A DNA stretch of 36,673 nt from an uncultured Aquimarina sp. (GTDB taxonomy: Bacteria; Bacteroidota; Bacteroidia; Flavobacteriales; Flavobacteriaceae), in NCBI GenBank assembly GCA_947498455.1, contig CANMKK010000040.1, positions 1-36,673 of the forward strand, written 5' to 3'. Positions 17,199 through 25,663 of the stretch are shown piece after piece (position 1 is the stretch's first letter; each line of letters begins with the position of its first letter). Under the pieces are notes generated by a model. The model saw only the letters and a program-made list of their open reading frames with translations. It did no database searches and was not told where the DNA came from. The translations under genes were made by a program, and so were the position numbers.

Positions 17199-17975
17199 TT
17201 ACTTAAAACTATTATTCAATTTTCTTAATCGAACAGCAGTTAACACCTTTTTGGTGTATAATGGAAAATCTGCATTCTGTAACCATCCAAAATATCCTGG
17301 TTCCTCTTCCATTACCTTTTCGATCAATTTCCCCTTATGTTTTCCAAAAGAAAAAACTTCTCTACCTTCTTTATCAAATGCAATAAACCCAGCAAAATCC
17401 GCAAACTGTTTTCTAGAGCTAAATTCTGCTAAGAATTTAGTGTCATTTTCTAGTTCTGGATACTTATCCAATTGTGCTTTTAACACTTCATAAGTTGCAT
17501 TAGTATCTGCTTCTGCAGAGTGAGCATCTTCTAGGTCCTTATCACAATAAAACTTATATGCGGCGGATAAAGTTCGTTTTTCCATTTTATGAAAAATAGT
17601 CTGAACATCTACTGAGACCGTATTTTTCATATCGAAATCGACATCTGCTCTTAACAATTCTTCCGCCAATAAAGGAATATCAAATCGATTAGAGTTAAAA
17701 CCTCCAAGATCACACCCTTTAATCATTTCACTCACTTTACCGGCCAACTGCTTAAATGTAGGTTCATTTGCCACTTTTTCATCTGTAATCCCATGTACTT
17801 CGGTAGTTTCTTGAGGAATAGGGATCTCCGGATTAACTAACCACGTTTTACTCTCTTTATTCCCGTTAGGAAATACTTTTAGAATTGAAATTTCAACTAT
17901 TCGATCTTTAGAAATATTAATGCCAGTTGTTTCAAGATCGAAAAAACAAATCGGCCTTTTTAATTTAAGCTCCAT
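17199..17975 (-). CDS. DnaQ-like 3'-5' exonuclease with ExoX-like C-terminal domain
   Basis: 258-aa DEDDh exonuclease. Catalytic residues are D13 and E15 (FFDLETTG), D99 (NRFDIP), H152 and D157 (AHSAEADTNAT). The C-terminal 60 residues contain FGKHKGK and FGWLQNADF, resembling the small domain at the end of exonuclease X-type proteins (DUF3820-like). Could act in DNA repair or as a proofreading-type subunit; the C-terminal domain favours an ExoX-like repair nuclease. First gene of the leftward exonuclease-FAH-Hpt-cinA operon. Confidence 0.9.
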   Translation of the reverse strand: MELKLKRPICFFDLETTGINISKDRIVEISILKVFPNGNKESKTWLVNPEIPIPQETTEVHGITDEKVANEPTFKQLAGKVSEMIKGCDLGGFNSNRFDIPLLAEELLRADVDFDMKNTVSVDVQTIFHKMEKRTLSAAYKFYCDKDLEDAHSAEADTNATYEVLKAQLDKYPELENDTKFLAEFSSRKQFADFAGFIAFDKEGREVFSFGKHKGKLIEKVMEEEPGYFGWLQNADFPLYTKKVLTAVRLRKLNNSFK

Positions 17976-18060
17976 AAATTGATTGTGTACCCCAAAGATA
18001 ATAGGTATTACTTATAATTATATATCAAGATAAGCTATTTTAACATTAATATATATTATC

Positions 18061-18744
18061 TCATATTATTTTAACAAATACGTTATCAGCAAACTTCTTT
18101 GTAACGGTTTCTTGTGTATTATTAAATTCAATTTTTATAGAATTATCAAACTCTCGAACCTCTATCACCTTAATTTGACTACTCAATACAAGCCCTATTT
18201 CCGAAACGTACTTAAGAAAAGTTACTGATCCATCGTTTACCGAAACAAGTTGACATACACTTCCTTCTTCTAAGGATGATAATGTAACTTTAGGTAGTAT
18301 AGAATATTCTCCTTCAGCATTTGGAATTACTTCTCCATGAGGGTCTTTTTTTGGAAAATCCATAAAGCGATCTAACTCATTTATCAGTTTTTGAGATTTA
18401 ATATGTTCCAATTGCTCCGCAACATCGTGAACCTCATCCCAAGTAAAATTTAGATATTTACAAAGAAAAGTTTCCCATAAACGATGTTTTCTAATAAGTC
18501 GTACGGCTATCGAACGCCCATCATCCGTGAGCTCTAATTTGCCATATTTCTCACTAACTACATACCCTTTTGTTTTTAACTTTTTGACCATGTTATTAGT
18601 AGATGCCGGTGAAACTGTTAAATAATCTGCCAGTTGATTATTACCAACCTTCCCTTTAGAATCATCAATAAGTAAATGAAAAAGAGCTTTTAGATAATCC
18701 TCTTCGCTTTTTGTTAAATTATACGAATTTAATTTGTTAGTCAT
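18061..18744 (-). CDS. DtxR/MntR-family metal-dependent transcriptional repressor
   Basis: 227-aa regulator. I start it at ATG 18744 (MTNKLNSYNLTKSEEDY), because a further upstream ATG at 18816 adds a hydrophobic stretch foreign to the family. Winged-helix DNA-binding domain at about 10-75 (NQLADYLTVSPASTNNMVKKL), dimerisation/metal domain at about 76-140, and an SH3/FeoA-like C-terminal domain at about 145-227 after the PHGEVIP motif. Candidate metal ligands by comparison with MntR and DtxR: D16, H87, E110, E113 and H114. E110 sits where DtxR/IdeR have Cys and MntR has Glu, which argues for manganese sensing, but MntR's E11 is replaced by K19. It is divergent from the metal-uptake operon, 52 bp away, and very likely represses it when metal is plentiful. 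Confidence 0.9.
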   Translation of the reverse strand: MTNKLNSYNLTKSEEDYLKALFHLLIDDSKGKVGNNQLADYLTVSPASTNNMVKKLKTKGYVVSEKYGKLELTDDGRSIAVRLIRKHRLWETFLCKYLNFTWDEVHDVAEQLEHIKSQKLINELDRFMDFPKKDPHGEVIPNAEGEYSILPKVTLSSLEEGSVCQLVSVNDGSVTFLKYVSEIGLVLSSQIKVIEVREFDNSIKIEFNNTQETVTKKFADNVFVKII

Positions 18745-18797
18745 AGCTAACTTATTTAATTTTGCAAGGTTAATAAAAACAAAAATACTAAACCTAA
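18733..18797. promoter_or_regulatory. divergent promoter/operator region of the metal-uptake locus
   Basis: Rightward promoter: TTTG at 18733-18736, a 20-nt spacer and TAATTTTG at 18757-18764, a full match to TAnnTTTG; the -33 box lies inside the repressor gene. Leftward: TATTTTTG on the minus strand (18787-18780) without a good -33. The two -7 boxes point at each other, so the transcripts overlap. An imperfect inverted repeat TAACTT-N12-AAGGTTA (18748-18772) covers the rightward -7 box and is the best operator candidate. Confidence 0.55.
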
Positions 18798-21082
18798 TGC
18801 AAATAAGCCGAGTCATACTTATTACTTTTTTGATTTGTTTTTTCTTTACTCCTATAGAAGCACAAGAGAATACTACATTAGGAAACTTACAGGGAGTTAT
18901 ATATGATGATTATGGAATTGTTCCATTTGCTAATATTAACATAGAAGGAACATCATATGGTAGTTCTAGTGATATCAATGGAATTTTTAAAATTACCAAT
19001 ATCCCTGTTGGAACATATACAGTAGCGGCCTCTTTTACGGGGTATACACAAGTCAAAAAAAAAATCAATATTAAGCCAGGAGATAACAAAACCTCCTTTA
19101 CTATTACAAAAGGAACTTCTCTTGATGAAATTGTAGTAACCGGAACATTAAAAGCTGTACGTCGCTCAGAAAGTCCGGTACCTGTAGAAATATACTCCCC
19201 AGCTTTTTTCAAAAAAAACCCTACACCTAATTTATTCGAAGCATTACAAAATGTAAATGGTGTAAGACCGCAATTAAACTGTAGTATTTGTAACACAGGA
19301 GATATTCACATAAATGGATTAGAAGGTCCTTATACTCTAGTAATGATTGACGGAATGCCCATCGTAAGTGGGCTATCTACCGTATATGGCTTATCTGGAA
19401 TACCCAACTCATTAATCGAAAGAGTAGAAGTAGTAAAAGGACCTGCATCCTCCCTATACGGGAGTGAAGCTGTTGGCGGATTAATCAATATTATCACCAA
19501 AGATCCGAATGCTGCTCCTGAGTTAAGTGCAGATGTTTTTGCTTCAGGCTGGGGCGAAACAAATTTGGATTTTGGTTTTAAAACAAAATTAGGAAAGGCA
19601 ACAGCACTAGTAGGAATTAATTATTTTTACTATGATCAGATCATTGACAAAAATGATGATGGTTTTACGGATCTTACCTTACAAGATCGTATATCTATCT
19701 TTAACAAATGGAATTTTAACAGAAAAAGTGGTAAAAACTTCTCTCTTGCAGGTAGGTTTTTTTATGAAGACAGATGGGGAGGAGAAAATGAATGGGATAA
19801 AACATTTAGAGGTAGTGATCAAGTATATGGCGAAAGTATTTACACTACTCGTTATGAACTACTAGGAAGCTATGAACTCCCCATAAATGAATCAATCACA
19901 CTCTCCTTCTCATATACAGATCACGATCAAAACTCTTACTATGGTGATGTTTCCTATCAAGCAAAGCAACGTATTGGTTTTTCTCAATTAACCTGGGACA
20001 AAAAACTAAAGTCTCATGATCTTTTATTTGGAGCCGCCTTTCGTTATCAATATTATGATGATAATACACCTGCAACTAACACAAATAACCAAAATGATCC
20101 TGAAGAAACAAGGATCCCCGGCATATTCATTCAAGATGAAATTACATTAGCCAATAGTCATAAATTATTACTAGGCTCAAGACTAGATTATGATGACAGT
20201 CACGGAACAATTTTTACACCTAGATTAGCATATAAATGGAGTATAAATGATAAAAACATTATTAGACTAAATGCCGGAACAGGTTTTAGAGTCGTAAATC
20301 TTTTTACTGAGGATCATGCTGCCCTTACGGGTTCTCGTGAAGTTATCATTGAAGAAGATCTCAGACCAGAAGAATCTTATAATATAAACCTTAACTATAT
20401 CAAGAAGTTTTTTTTTAACAATGGTACTTTTATAGGCTTAGATACATCTGCTTGGTATACACATTTTACAAATGCCATTCTTCCTGATTATGAAACAAAC
20501 TCTTTAGAGATAAGATATGGTAATTTAGATGGTTATGCAACATCAACAGGAATAAGCTTAAACTCTAATATCAATTTTTCTAATGGCCTAAAATTTAGAT
20601 TAGGATTAAGCGCTCTTAATGTTTCTAATACCGAAAACGGAGAAAGATCGCGACAAATATTAACAGAGAGTGTTACCGGGACTTGGGGAATCTCTTATAA
20701 AATACAGACATTAAGTCTGACATTAGACTATACTGGTAATTTATATGGTCCTATGCGATTACCAACTCTTGGACCTAATGACCCTAGAAAATCAGATTCA
20801 CCTTGGTGGAGTATCCAAAATATTCAATTTACTCATAAATCTAAAAATAATATTGAAATTTATGGAGGTGTTAAAAACCTATTGAACTGGACTCCAAACC
20901 GAGGAAACCCTTTTTTAATATCACGCGCAGAAGATCCTTTTGACAATAATGTGCAATTTGACCAGAATGGAGATGTATTACCTACTCCAGAAAACCCTTA
21001 TGGACTCACTTTTGATTCAACCTATATTTATGGGCCAAATCAAGGTATTAGAGGTTTCTTGGGAATAAGATACACCTTATAA
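18797..21082 (+). CDS. TonB-dependent receptor of the metal-uptake operon
   Basis: 761-aa outer-membrane receptor; start taken at ATG 18797, which gives a clean signal peptide ending in PIEAQ. Domains: carboxypeptidase regulatory-like beta domain (about 30-105, GYTQVKKKI), TonB box (DEIVVTG, 110-116), plug (about 125-240, including MIDGMPIVSGLSTVYG and GPASSLYGSEAVGG) and BtuB/CirA-like barrel to the C-terminus, with EDLRPEESYN near the middle. The plug carries a CxxC (C162, C165). It is first in an operon with a periplasmic binding protein and ABC transporter for Mn/Fe-type metals and faces a MntR-like repressor, so I infer import of manganese or iron, free or chelated, across the outer membrane. 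Vitamin or haem import is less likely, as no fitting enzyme is nearby. Confidence 0.92.
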   Translation: MQISRVILITFLICFFFTPIEAQENTTLGNLQGVIYDDYGIVPFANINIEGTSYGSSSDINGIFKITNIPVGTYTVAASFTGYTQVKKKINIKPGDNKTSFTITKGTSLDEIVVTGTLKAVRRSESPVPVEIYSPAFFKKNPTPNLFEALQNVNGVRPQLNCSICNTGDIHINGLEGPYTLVMIDGMPIVSGLSTVYGLSGIPNSLIERVEVVKGPASSLYGSEAVGGLINIITKDPNAAPELSADVFASGWGETNLDFGFKTKLGKATALVGINYFYYDQIIDKNDDGFTDLTLQDRISIFNKWNFNRKSGKNFSLAGRFFYEDRWGGENEWDKTFRGSDQVYGESIYTTRYELLGSYELPINESITLSFSYTDHDQNSYYGDVSYQAKQRIGFSQLTWDKKLKSHDLLFGAAFRYQYYDDNTPATNTNNQNDPEETRIPGIFIQDEITLANSHKLLLGSRLDYDDSHGTIFTPRLAYKWSINDKNIIRLNAGTGFRVVNLFTEDHAALTGSREVIIEEDLRPEESYNINLNYIKKFFFNNGTFIGLDTSAWYTHFTNAILPDYETNSLEIRYGNLDGYATSTGISLNSNINFSNGLKFRLGLSALNVSNTENGERSRQILTESVTGTWGISYKIQTLSLTLDYTGNLYGPMRLPTLGPNDPRKSDSPWWSIQNIQFTHKSKNNIEIYGGVKNLLNWTPNRGNPFLISRAEDPFDNNVQFDQNGDVLPTPENPYGLTFDSTYIYGPNQGIRGFLGIRYTL

Positions 21083-21093
21083 TTTTTTATAAA

Positions 21094-21564
21094 ATGAAAA
21101 AGCTTTGTCATTTATTACTATTATTTATCGCAGTATTCACATATCAAAATACTGTAGGGCAACTTAAAATCTCTACTTTTTCATCAGTTGAAAAAGAAAT
21201 GAAAACCAACCCTAAACCATTGATCGTATTTATTCATACAGATTGGTGTATCTATTGTAAGAATATGGAAAATACAACTTTTAAAAATGAAGATATTATC
21301 CGTAATTTTAACAAGAATTTTTATTTTATATCGTTGAATGCTGAAAATCGTGAATCAATACATTTTTTGAATCATACTTTTCGTTTTCAGCCGAATGGTA
21401 ATAAGACTGGAATTCATCAATTAGCAAAAGAACTAGGAACTGTAGGTAATCAAATTAGTTATCCTACTTTAACCATTCTCAATCCTAAATATGAAATCAT
21501 ATTTCAACAAAATTCTTTTATTAACTCCAAAGAGTTACTTAAAATATTATTTAAAAACACCTAA
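21094..21564 (+). CDS. periplasmic thioredoxin-like protein
   Basis: 156-aa exported protein with a signal peptide (1-23, ending NTVGQ) and a thioredoxin fold related to the DsbD-gamma/thioredoxin_7 group. The redox motif is WCIYC (W51, C52, C55), and the cis-proline loop appears as ISYPTLTILNP. It starts 11 nt after the receptor stop codon and ends 2 nt before the binding-protein gene, so it belongs to the uptake operon. A likely role is keeping thiols reduced or correctly paired in neighbouring proteins, for example the CxxC in the receptor plug; this is inference from context. The catalytic pair is intact. Confidence 0.87.
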   Translation: MKKLCHLLLLFIAVFTYQNTVGQLKISTFSSVEKEMKTNPKPLIVFIHTDWCIYCKNMENTTFKNEDIIRNFNKNFYFISLNAENRESIHFLNHTFRFQPNGNKTGIHQLAKELGTVGNQISYPTLTILNPKYEIIFQQNSFINSKELLKILFKNT

Positions 21565-21566
21565 AA

Positions 21567-22484
21567 ATGATGTCTAAAAAAATAGCTATATTATCTATCC
21601 TTATCACGCTTTTCGCCTGCAAACAAGAAAAAAAGGATTCTAATAAAAAACTACAGGTAGTCACAACTACAACAATGATTACCGATTTAGTTAAAAATTT
21701 AGGCGGTGATTTAATCGAAGTAGAAGGACTAATGGGCTCTGGAGTAGACCCACATTTGTATAAAGCTAGTGCAGGAGATGTAACTAAATTGGTTAATGCT
21801 GATGTTATTTTTTATAACGGATTACATCTCGAAGGGAAATTAGTAGAGGTTTTTGAAAAAATGGGGCACCAAAATATCAAAACTGTTGCCATCGGAGAAG
21901 CTCTAAATAAAGATATTTTAATAGGATCAGATTATTTTGCCTCTAACTATGATCCGCATATCTGGTTTAGCATTAGTAATTGGAAAGAAGTTACTAAATA
22001 TACTATAGAAAAATTAAAAGAATTAGATCCCAAGAATGCAGCCTCTTTTGATGTTAATGGAAAAGCATTCTTAGGTAAACTAGCACTACTAGAAACTAAA
22101 CTATTAGGAGTTATTAATACACTTCCGGAAGAAAAACGAATATTAGTAACCGCTCATGATGCATTCAGTTATTTTGGAAAAGAATATGATTTTAATGTTG
22201 TAGGTTTACAAGGATTATCGACGGCGACAGAAGCTGGCGTTCAGGATGTTCAAAAACTGGCAAAATTTATATTAGAAAAAGATGTAAAAGCTATTTTTGT
22301 AGAGACATCGGTTCCAAAACGCACAATAGAAGCACTGCAGGCAGCAGTAAGATCTAGAGGAAAAGAAGTTAACATTGGTGGTACTTTATATTCGGATGCT
22401 TTAGGTAATCCAGGAACTGTTGAGGGCACATATATTGGCATGTTCGAATATAATGTAAATACAATTATTAATGCATTGAAATAA
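21567..22484 (+). CDS. metal ABC transporter substrate-binding lipoprotein, TroA/MntA type
   Basis: 305-aa cluster 9 (ZnuA/TroA/PsaA) binding protein, lipid-anchored at C18 (LFAC). Expected metal ligands are all present and spaced as in TroA: H63 (GVDPHLY), H131 (DPHIW), H197 (TAHDAF) and D277 (YSDALG). The set H-H-H-D is TroA-like and allows Mn or Zn, whereas PsaA-type Mn proteins have Glu at the third place. The His-rich loop of zinc-specific ZnuA is absent. With the MntR-like repressor next door, Mn (or Fe) is more likely than Zn. The stop codon overlaps the ATPase start (TAATG). ATG 21570 is an equally possible start. Confidence 0.93.
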   Translation: MMSKKIAILSILITLFACKQEKKDSNKKLQVVTTTTMITDLVKNLGGDLIEVEGLMGSGVDPHLYKASAGDVTKLVNADVIFYNGLHLEGKLVEVFEKMGHQNIKTVAIGEALNKDILIGSDYFASNYDPHIWFSISNWKEVTKYTIEKLKELDPKNAASFDVNGKAFLGKLALLETKLLGVINTLPEEKRILVTAHDAFSYFGKEYDFNVVGLQGLSTATEAGVQDVQKLAKFILEKDVKAIFVETSVPKRTIEALQAAVRSRGKEVNIGGTLYSDALGNPGTVEGTYIGMFEYNVNTIINALK

Positions 22485-23221
22485 TGAATCAAAAAATCGC
22501 AATTCGAGTGGACGACCTCACGGTTGCCTATAATTACAAACCAGTTTTGTGGGATATTGATCTTGCCATTCCTGAAGGTGTTCTTATGGCAATTGTAGGA
22601 CCTAACGGAGCTGGAAAATCTACACTGATTAAATCTATTTTAGACATTATTAAACCCATTGCCGGTAGTGTAAGTATTTATAACAAACCATATCGAAAGC
22701 AGCGATCTCTGGTAGCATATGTCCCTCAGAAAGGGAGTGTGGATTGGGATTTCCCTACAACGGCATTGGATGTCGTAATGATGGGAACCTATGGAAGTTT
22801 AGGCTGGATCAAAAGGCCTGGACAAAAAGAAAAAAAAGCAGCTCTAGAAGCATTAGAAAAAGTAGGAATGCTGTCATTTAAAAGTAGGCAGATAAGTCAA
22901 CTCTCTGGAGGGCAACAACAACGTATTTTTTTAGCACGTGCATTAGTACAGAATGCTTCGATCTATTTTATGGACGAACCTTTTCAGGGTGTAGATGCTA
23001 CTACCGAAAAAGCAATCATTAATATCCTCAAAGAACTACGCAAAGCAGGTAAAACTGTAATCGTTGTTCATCATGATTTACAGACAGTTCCTGAATATTT
23101 TGACTGGGTTACCTTTCTTAATGTCAAAAAAATAGCAACTGGCCCCGTAAAGGATATTTTTAATGATGATAATCTTACCAAGACGTATGGTATTAATTAT
23201 AAAGTAGCAATTAATCAATGA
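22484..23221 (+). CDS. metal ABC transporter ATP-binding protein
   Basis: 245-aa ATPase of the Mn/Zn/Fe ABC family. Walker A GPNGAGKS (39-46), Q-loop near VPQKGSVDWDFP (80-91, the WDFP sequence is typical of Mn/Zn ATPases such as TroB/MntB), signature LSGGQQQR (140-147), Walker B YFMDEP (161-166) and H-loop H197. All catalytic elements are intact. Translation is coupled to the binding-protein gene by a 1-nt overlap. It energises the two permeases that follow. Confidence 0.95.
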   Translation: MNQKIAIRVDDLTVAYNYKPVLWDIDLAIPEGVLMAIVGPNGAGKSTLIKSILDIIKPIAGSVSIYNKPYRKQRSLVAYVPQKGSVDWDFPTTALDVVMMGTYGSLGWIKRPGQKEKKAALEALEKVGMLSFKSRQISQLSGGQQQRIFLARALVQNASIYFMDEPFQGVDATTEKAIINILKELRKAGKTVIVVHHDLQTVPEYFDWVTFLNVKKIATGPVKDIFNDDNLTKTYGINYKVAINQ

Positions 23222-23296
23222 CAAAAAATAGAATTCCATCTACTAGCATCTTTACACGAAGCTAATAATAATGAATCAGGAACGAAGGATAACAAT

Positions 23297-24427
23297 ATGG
23301 ATTTAATAGGATACATAGAACTTGTTTTTACTGACTACACCTTACGCACCATCACATTAGGGACTGCAGTTCTTGGAGCGATCTGTGGTATGCTAGGTAG
23401 CTTTGCTGTTCTAAGAAAACAAAGCCTTCTTGGAGATGCTATTTCTCACGCTGCGCTTCCAGGAATAGCTATTGCTTTTTTGATTATAGAAACAAAAAAC
23501 AGTAACGCTTTTTTATTAGGAGCACTTATTAGTGGATTGATTGGTACATTTTGGATTCGTGGAATTATAAAAAAAACACACCTTAAATCAGATACCGCTT
23601 TAGGCCTGATATTATCCTTGTTTTTTGGATTCGGGATGCTTCTATTAACATATATTCAAAAAATGCCAAATGCCAATCAAGCTGGATTAGAAAACTACTT
23701 ATTTGGGCAAGCGGCAACACTTCTGGCTAGTGATGTATGGATGATGTCATTAATAACGGGCATTTCCCTTATTGTTTTATTACTTTTCTGGAAAGAATTG
23801 AAAATATCTCTTTTTGATTCAGATTACACCAAAACATTAGGTTTTAATGTAAAATTTCTTGATATACTCATAACATCTTTTATCGTTATTGCTATTGTTT
23901 TAGGACTTCAAACTGTCGGGGTCGTTTTAATGAGCGCAATGCTCCTCGCTCCTGCTGCTGCTGCCCGGCAATGGACCAATAACCTTGCTGTGATGGTAAT
24001 TCTTGCCGCTATTTTCGGGGCATCTTCAGGTGTTGTCGGAACAGCTATTAGTGCTAATCACAACAACCTATCAACAGGGCCAGTAATCGTATTAGTAGCT
24101 GCAGTTTTTGTTTTGATTTCTTTTATATTTTCTCCTGGGCGTGGTTTACTTTTCAGAGAAATTCGTTTTAGGAAAAACAGAAACGACCTTGAACTACACA
24201 AAACGCTTTCTTTTATGTACAATATTGCTAAAACCCATGAAGACATTTCACACCCACATGCAATCAAAATATTGAATAATTTTCAAGGTTTTACAAAAAA
24301 ATCTTTACAAAAATTAGAAGACAAAAATTATGTAAAAATCCAAGGAAACCTTTGGTCTTTAACGCCTTCTGGATACAAAACTGCTTCAAATTTATATAAT
24401 CAATTAATCAATACTAAAGATGAGTAG
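23297..24427 (+). CDS. metal ABC permease with C-terminal winged-helix-like extension (subunit 1)
   Basis: 376-aa membrane protein. Residues 1-285 are an ABC-3 family permease with about eight helices; the SLLGDAISHAALPGIA loop and the LLAPAAAARQW segment are typical of Mn/Zn permeases. Residues about 286-376 are extra and soluble: a helical run (LHKTLSFMYNIAKTHEDI), then FTKKSLQKLEDKNYVKI and WSLTPSGYKTASNLY, which reads like the recognition part and wing of a DtxR-type winged helix (compare LTDDGRSIAVRL in the repressor). Such fusions occur in other Bacteroidota as far as I recall; function is unknown. It begins 75 nt after the ATPase gene and overlaps subunit 2 by 8 nt. Confidence 0.92.
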   Translation: MDLIGYIELVFTDYTLRTITLGTAVLGAICGMLGSFAVLRKQSLLGDAISHAALPGIAIAFLIIETKNSNAFLLGALISGLIGTFWIRGIIKKTHLKSDTALGLILSLFFGFGMLLLTYIQKMPNANQAGLENYLFGQAATLLASDVWMMSLITGISLIVLLLFWKELKISLFDSDYTKTLGFNVKFLDILITSFIVIAIVLGLQTVGVVLMSAMLLAPAAAARQWTNNLAVMVILAAIFGASSGVVGTAISANHNNLSTGPVIVLVAAVFVLISFIFSPGRGLLFREIRFRKNRNDLELHKTLSFMYNIAKTHEDISHPHAIKILNNFQGFTKKSLQKLEDKNYVKIQGNLWSLTPSGYKTASNLYNQLINTKDE

Positions 24428-25583
24428 TGCGCAAATCGAAATACAATTAATCGCTAGTTTAGTAGCTATTGCTTGTGCTATTCCCGGTACGTTTTTAGTT
24501 CTTAGAAAAATGGCATTGATTACAGATGCTATAAGTCATTCTATATTACCCGGAATTGTAATAGGTTTTTTTATTACACACGACTTATCTTCTCCCCTCT
24601 TAATTTTTTTAGCCGCATTGAGTGGGGTTCTTACAGTAGTTTTAGTAGAATTCATTCAGAAAACAGGTTTAGTTAAAGAAGACACTGCCATTGGCTTAGT
24701 CTTCCCTGCTTTATTTAGTATTGGTGTAATTCTAATTGCACAAAATGCCAATGACGTACATTTGGATATCGATGCCGTATTACTGGGAGAACTTGCTTTC
24801 GCTCCTTTTGACAGGCTTACTATTGGCGAGACAGATCTAGGTCCTAAATCCCTATGGATTATAGGCACAATATTGCTAGTAACCATAGGATTGTTGATCG
24901 CTTTTTTTAAAGAACTAAAAGTAAGCACTTTTGATGCAGGTCTAGCAGCCGCATTGGGCTTATCTCCTGTGATAATGCACTATGGCTTAATGACGGTAGC
25001 TTCAATAACCACTGTTGGAGCATTCGACGCAGTAGGTGCTATTCTAGTAATTGCTTTTATGATAGCTCCTGCTGCTACAGCCTATCTACTTACTAATAAC
25101 CTAAAAAAGATGTTAGTATTAGCCTGTATATTTGGTGTTACTTCAGCAATCATTGGATATTGGCTTGCACACTTATTAGACACTTCTATTTCTGGCTCTA
25201 TGACCTCGATATTAGGAGTCATATTTTTACTAGTCTATTTATTTGCTCCTAGTAAAGGTTATTTTTCTGTATTATACCGTCAAAGACAACAACGAATCGA
25301 AGTTTCATTACTTACTTTTTTATTACATCTTGGAAATCATGCAGATGATGAAACCGAAAGACATGTAAAGCACCTAAATGAACATATCAATTGGCAAAAA
25401 GTAAAAGCTAAATCGGTTCTGGAATTGGCATTAAAAAACAATATGATCATCATAGTCAATAACATTGTTTCACTCACTGAAAAAGGGGAACATTTTACTA
25501 CTGAAGCTATTGATTATATTGTTACTAATAAAAATTCTGAAATCGAAAATATGAAAGATCGATTTTTCTTATTTAGAGGATAG
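24420..25583 (+). CDS. metal ABC permease with C-terminal winged-helix-like extension (subunit 2)
   Basis: 387-aa second permease. Residues 1-285 are the ABC-3 membrane domain (ALITDAISHSILPGI, IAFMIAPAATAYLL). Residues 286-387 form a soluble tail with a helix near EVSLLTFLLHLGNHADDETE, a helix VLELALKNNMI and the strand-turn-helix SLTEKGEHFTTEAIDY, again resembling a winged helix of the repressor family. Two different permease subunits suggest a heterodimer channel, as in TroCD or SitCD. The tails differ in sequence from each other, so they probably do not come from a recent duplication. The gene overlaps subunit 1 by 8 nt. Confidence 0.92.
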   Translation: MSSAQIEIQLIASLVAIACAIPGTFLVLRKMALITDAISHSILPGIVIGFFITHDLSSPLLIFLAALSGVLTVVLVEFIQKTGLVKEDTAIGLVFPALFSIGVILIAQNANDVHLDIDAVLLGELAFAPFDRLTIGETDLGPKSLWIIGTILLVTIGLLIAFFKELKVSTFDAGLAAALGLSPVIMHYGLMTVASITTVGAFDAVGAILVIAFMIAPAATAYLLTNNLKKMLVLACIFGVTSAIIGYWLAHLLDTSISGSMTSILGVIFLLVYLFAPSKGYFSVLYRQRQQRIEVSLLTFLLHLGNHADDETERHVKHLNEHINWQKVKAKSVLELALKNNMIIIVNNIVSLTEKGEHFTTEAIDYIVTNKNSEIENMKDRFFLFRG

Positions 25584-25663
25584 ACTACTAGAAAAAACTG
25601 AATGTTCATACATTTTCATTTTTCCTATTAATATTTATAGCTTATCTTTAGTTAAAAAGGGCT

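Noticed and set aside
18745..18816. Repressor start at 18816 and receptor start at 18734
   Set aside because: Both would add sequence foreign to the family and overlap the divergent neighbour; 18744 and 18797 give the normal N-terminus and signal peptide.
21567..25583. Zinc-specific ZnuABC system
   Set aside because: The binding protein lacks the His-rich loop, the regulator is MntR/DtxR-like and not Zur, and two different permeases are present; Mn or Fe is more likely, though zinc is not excluded.
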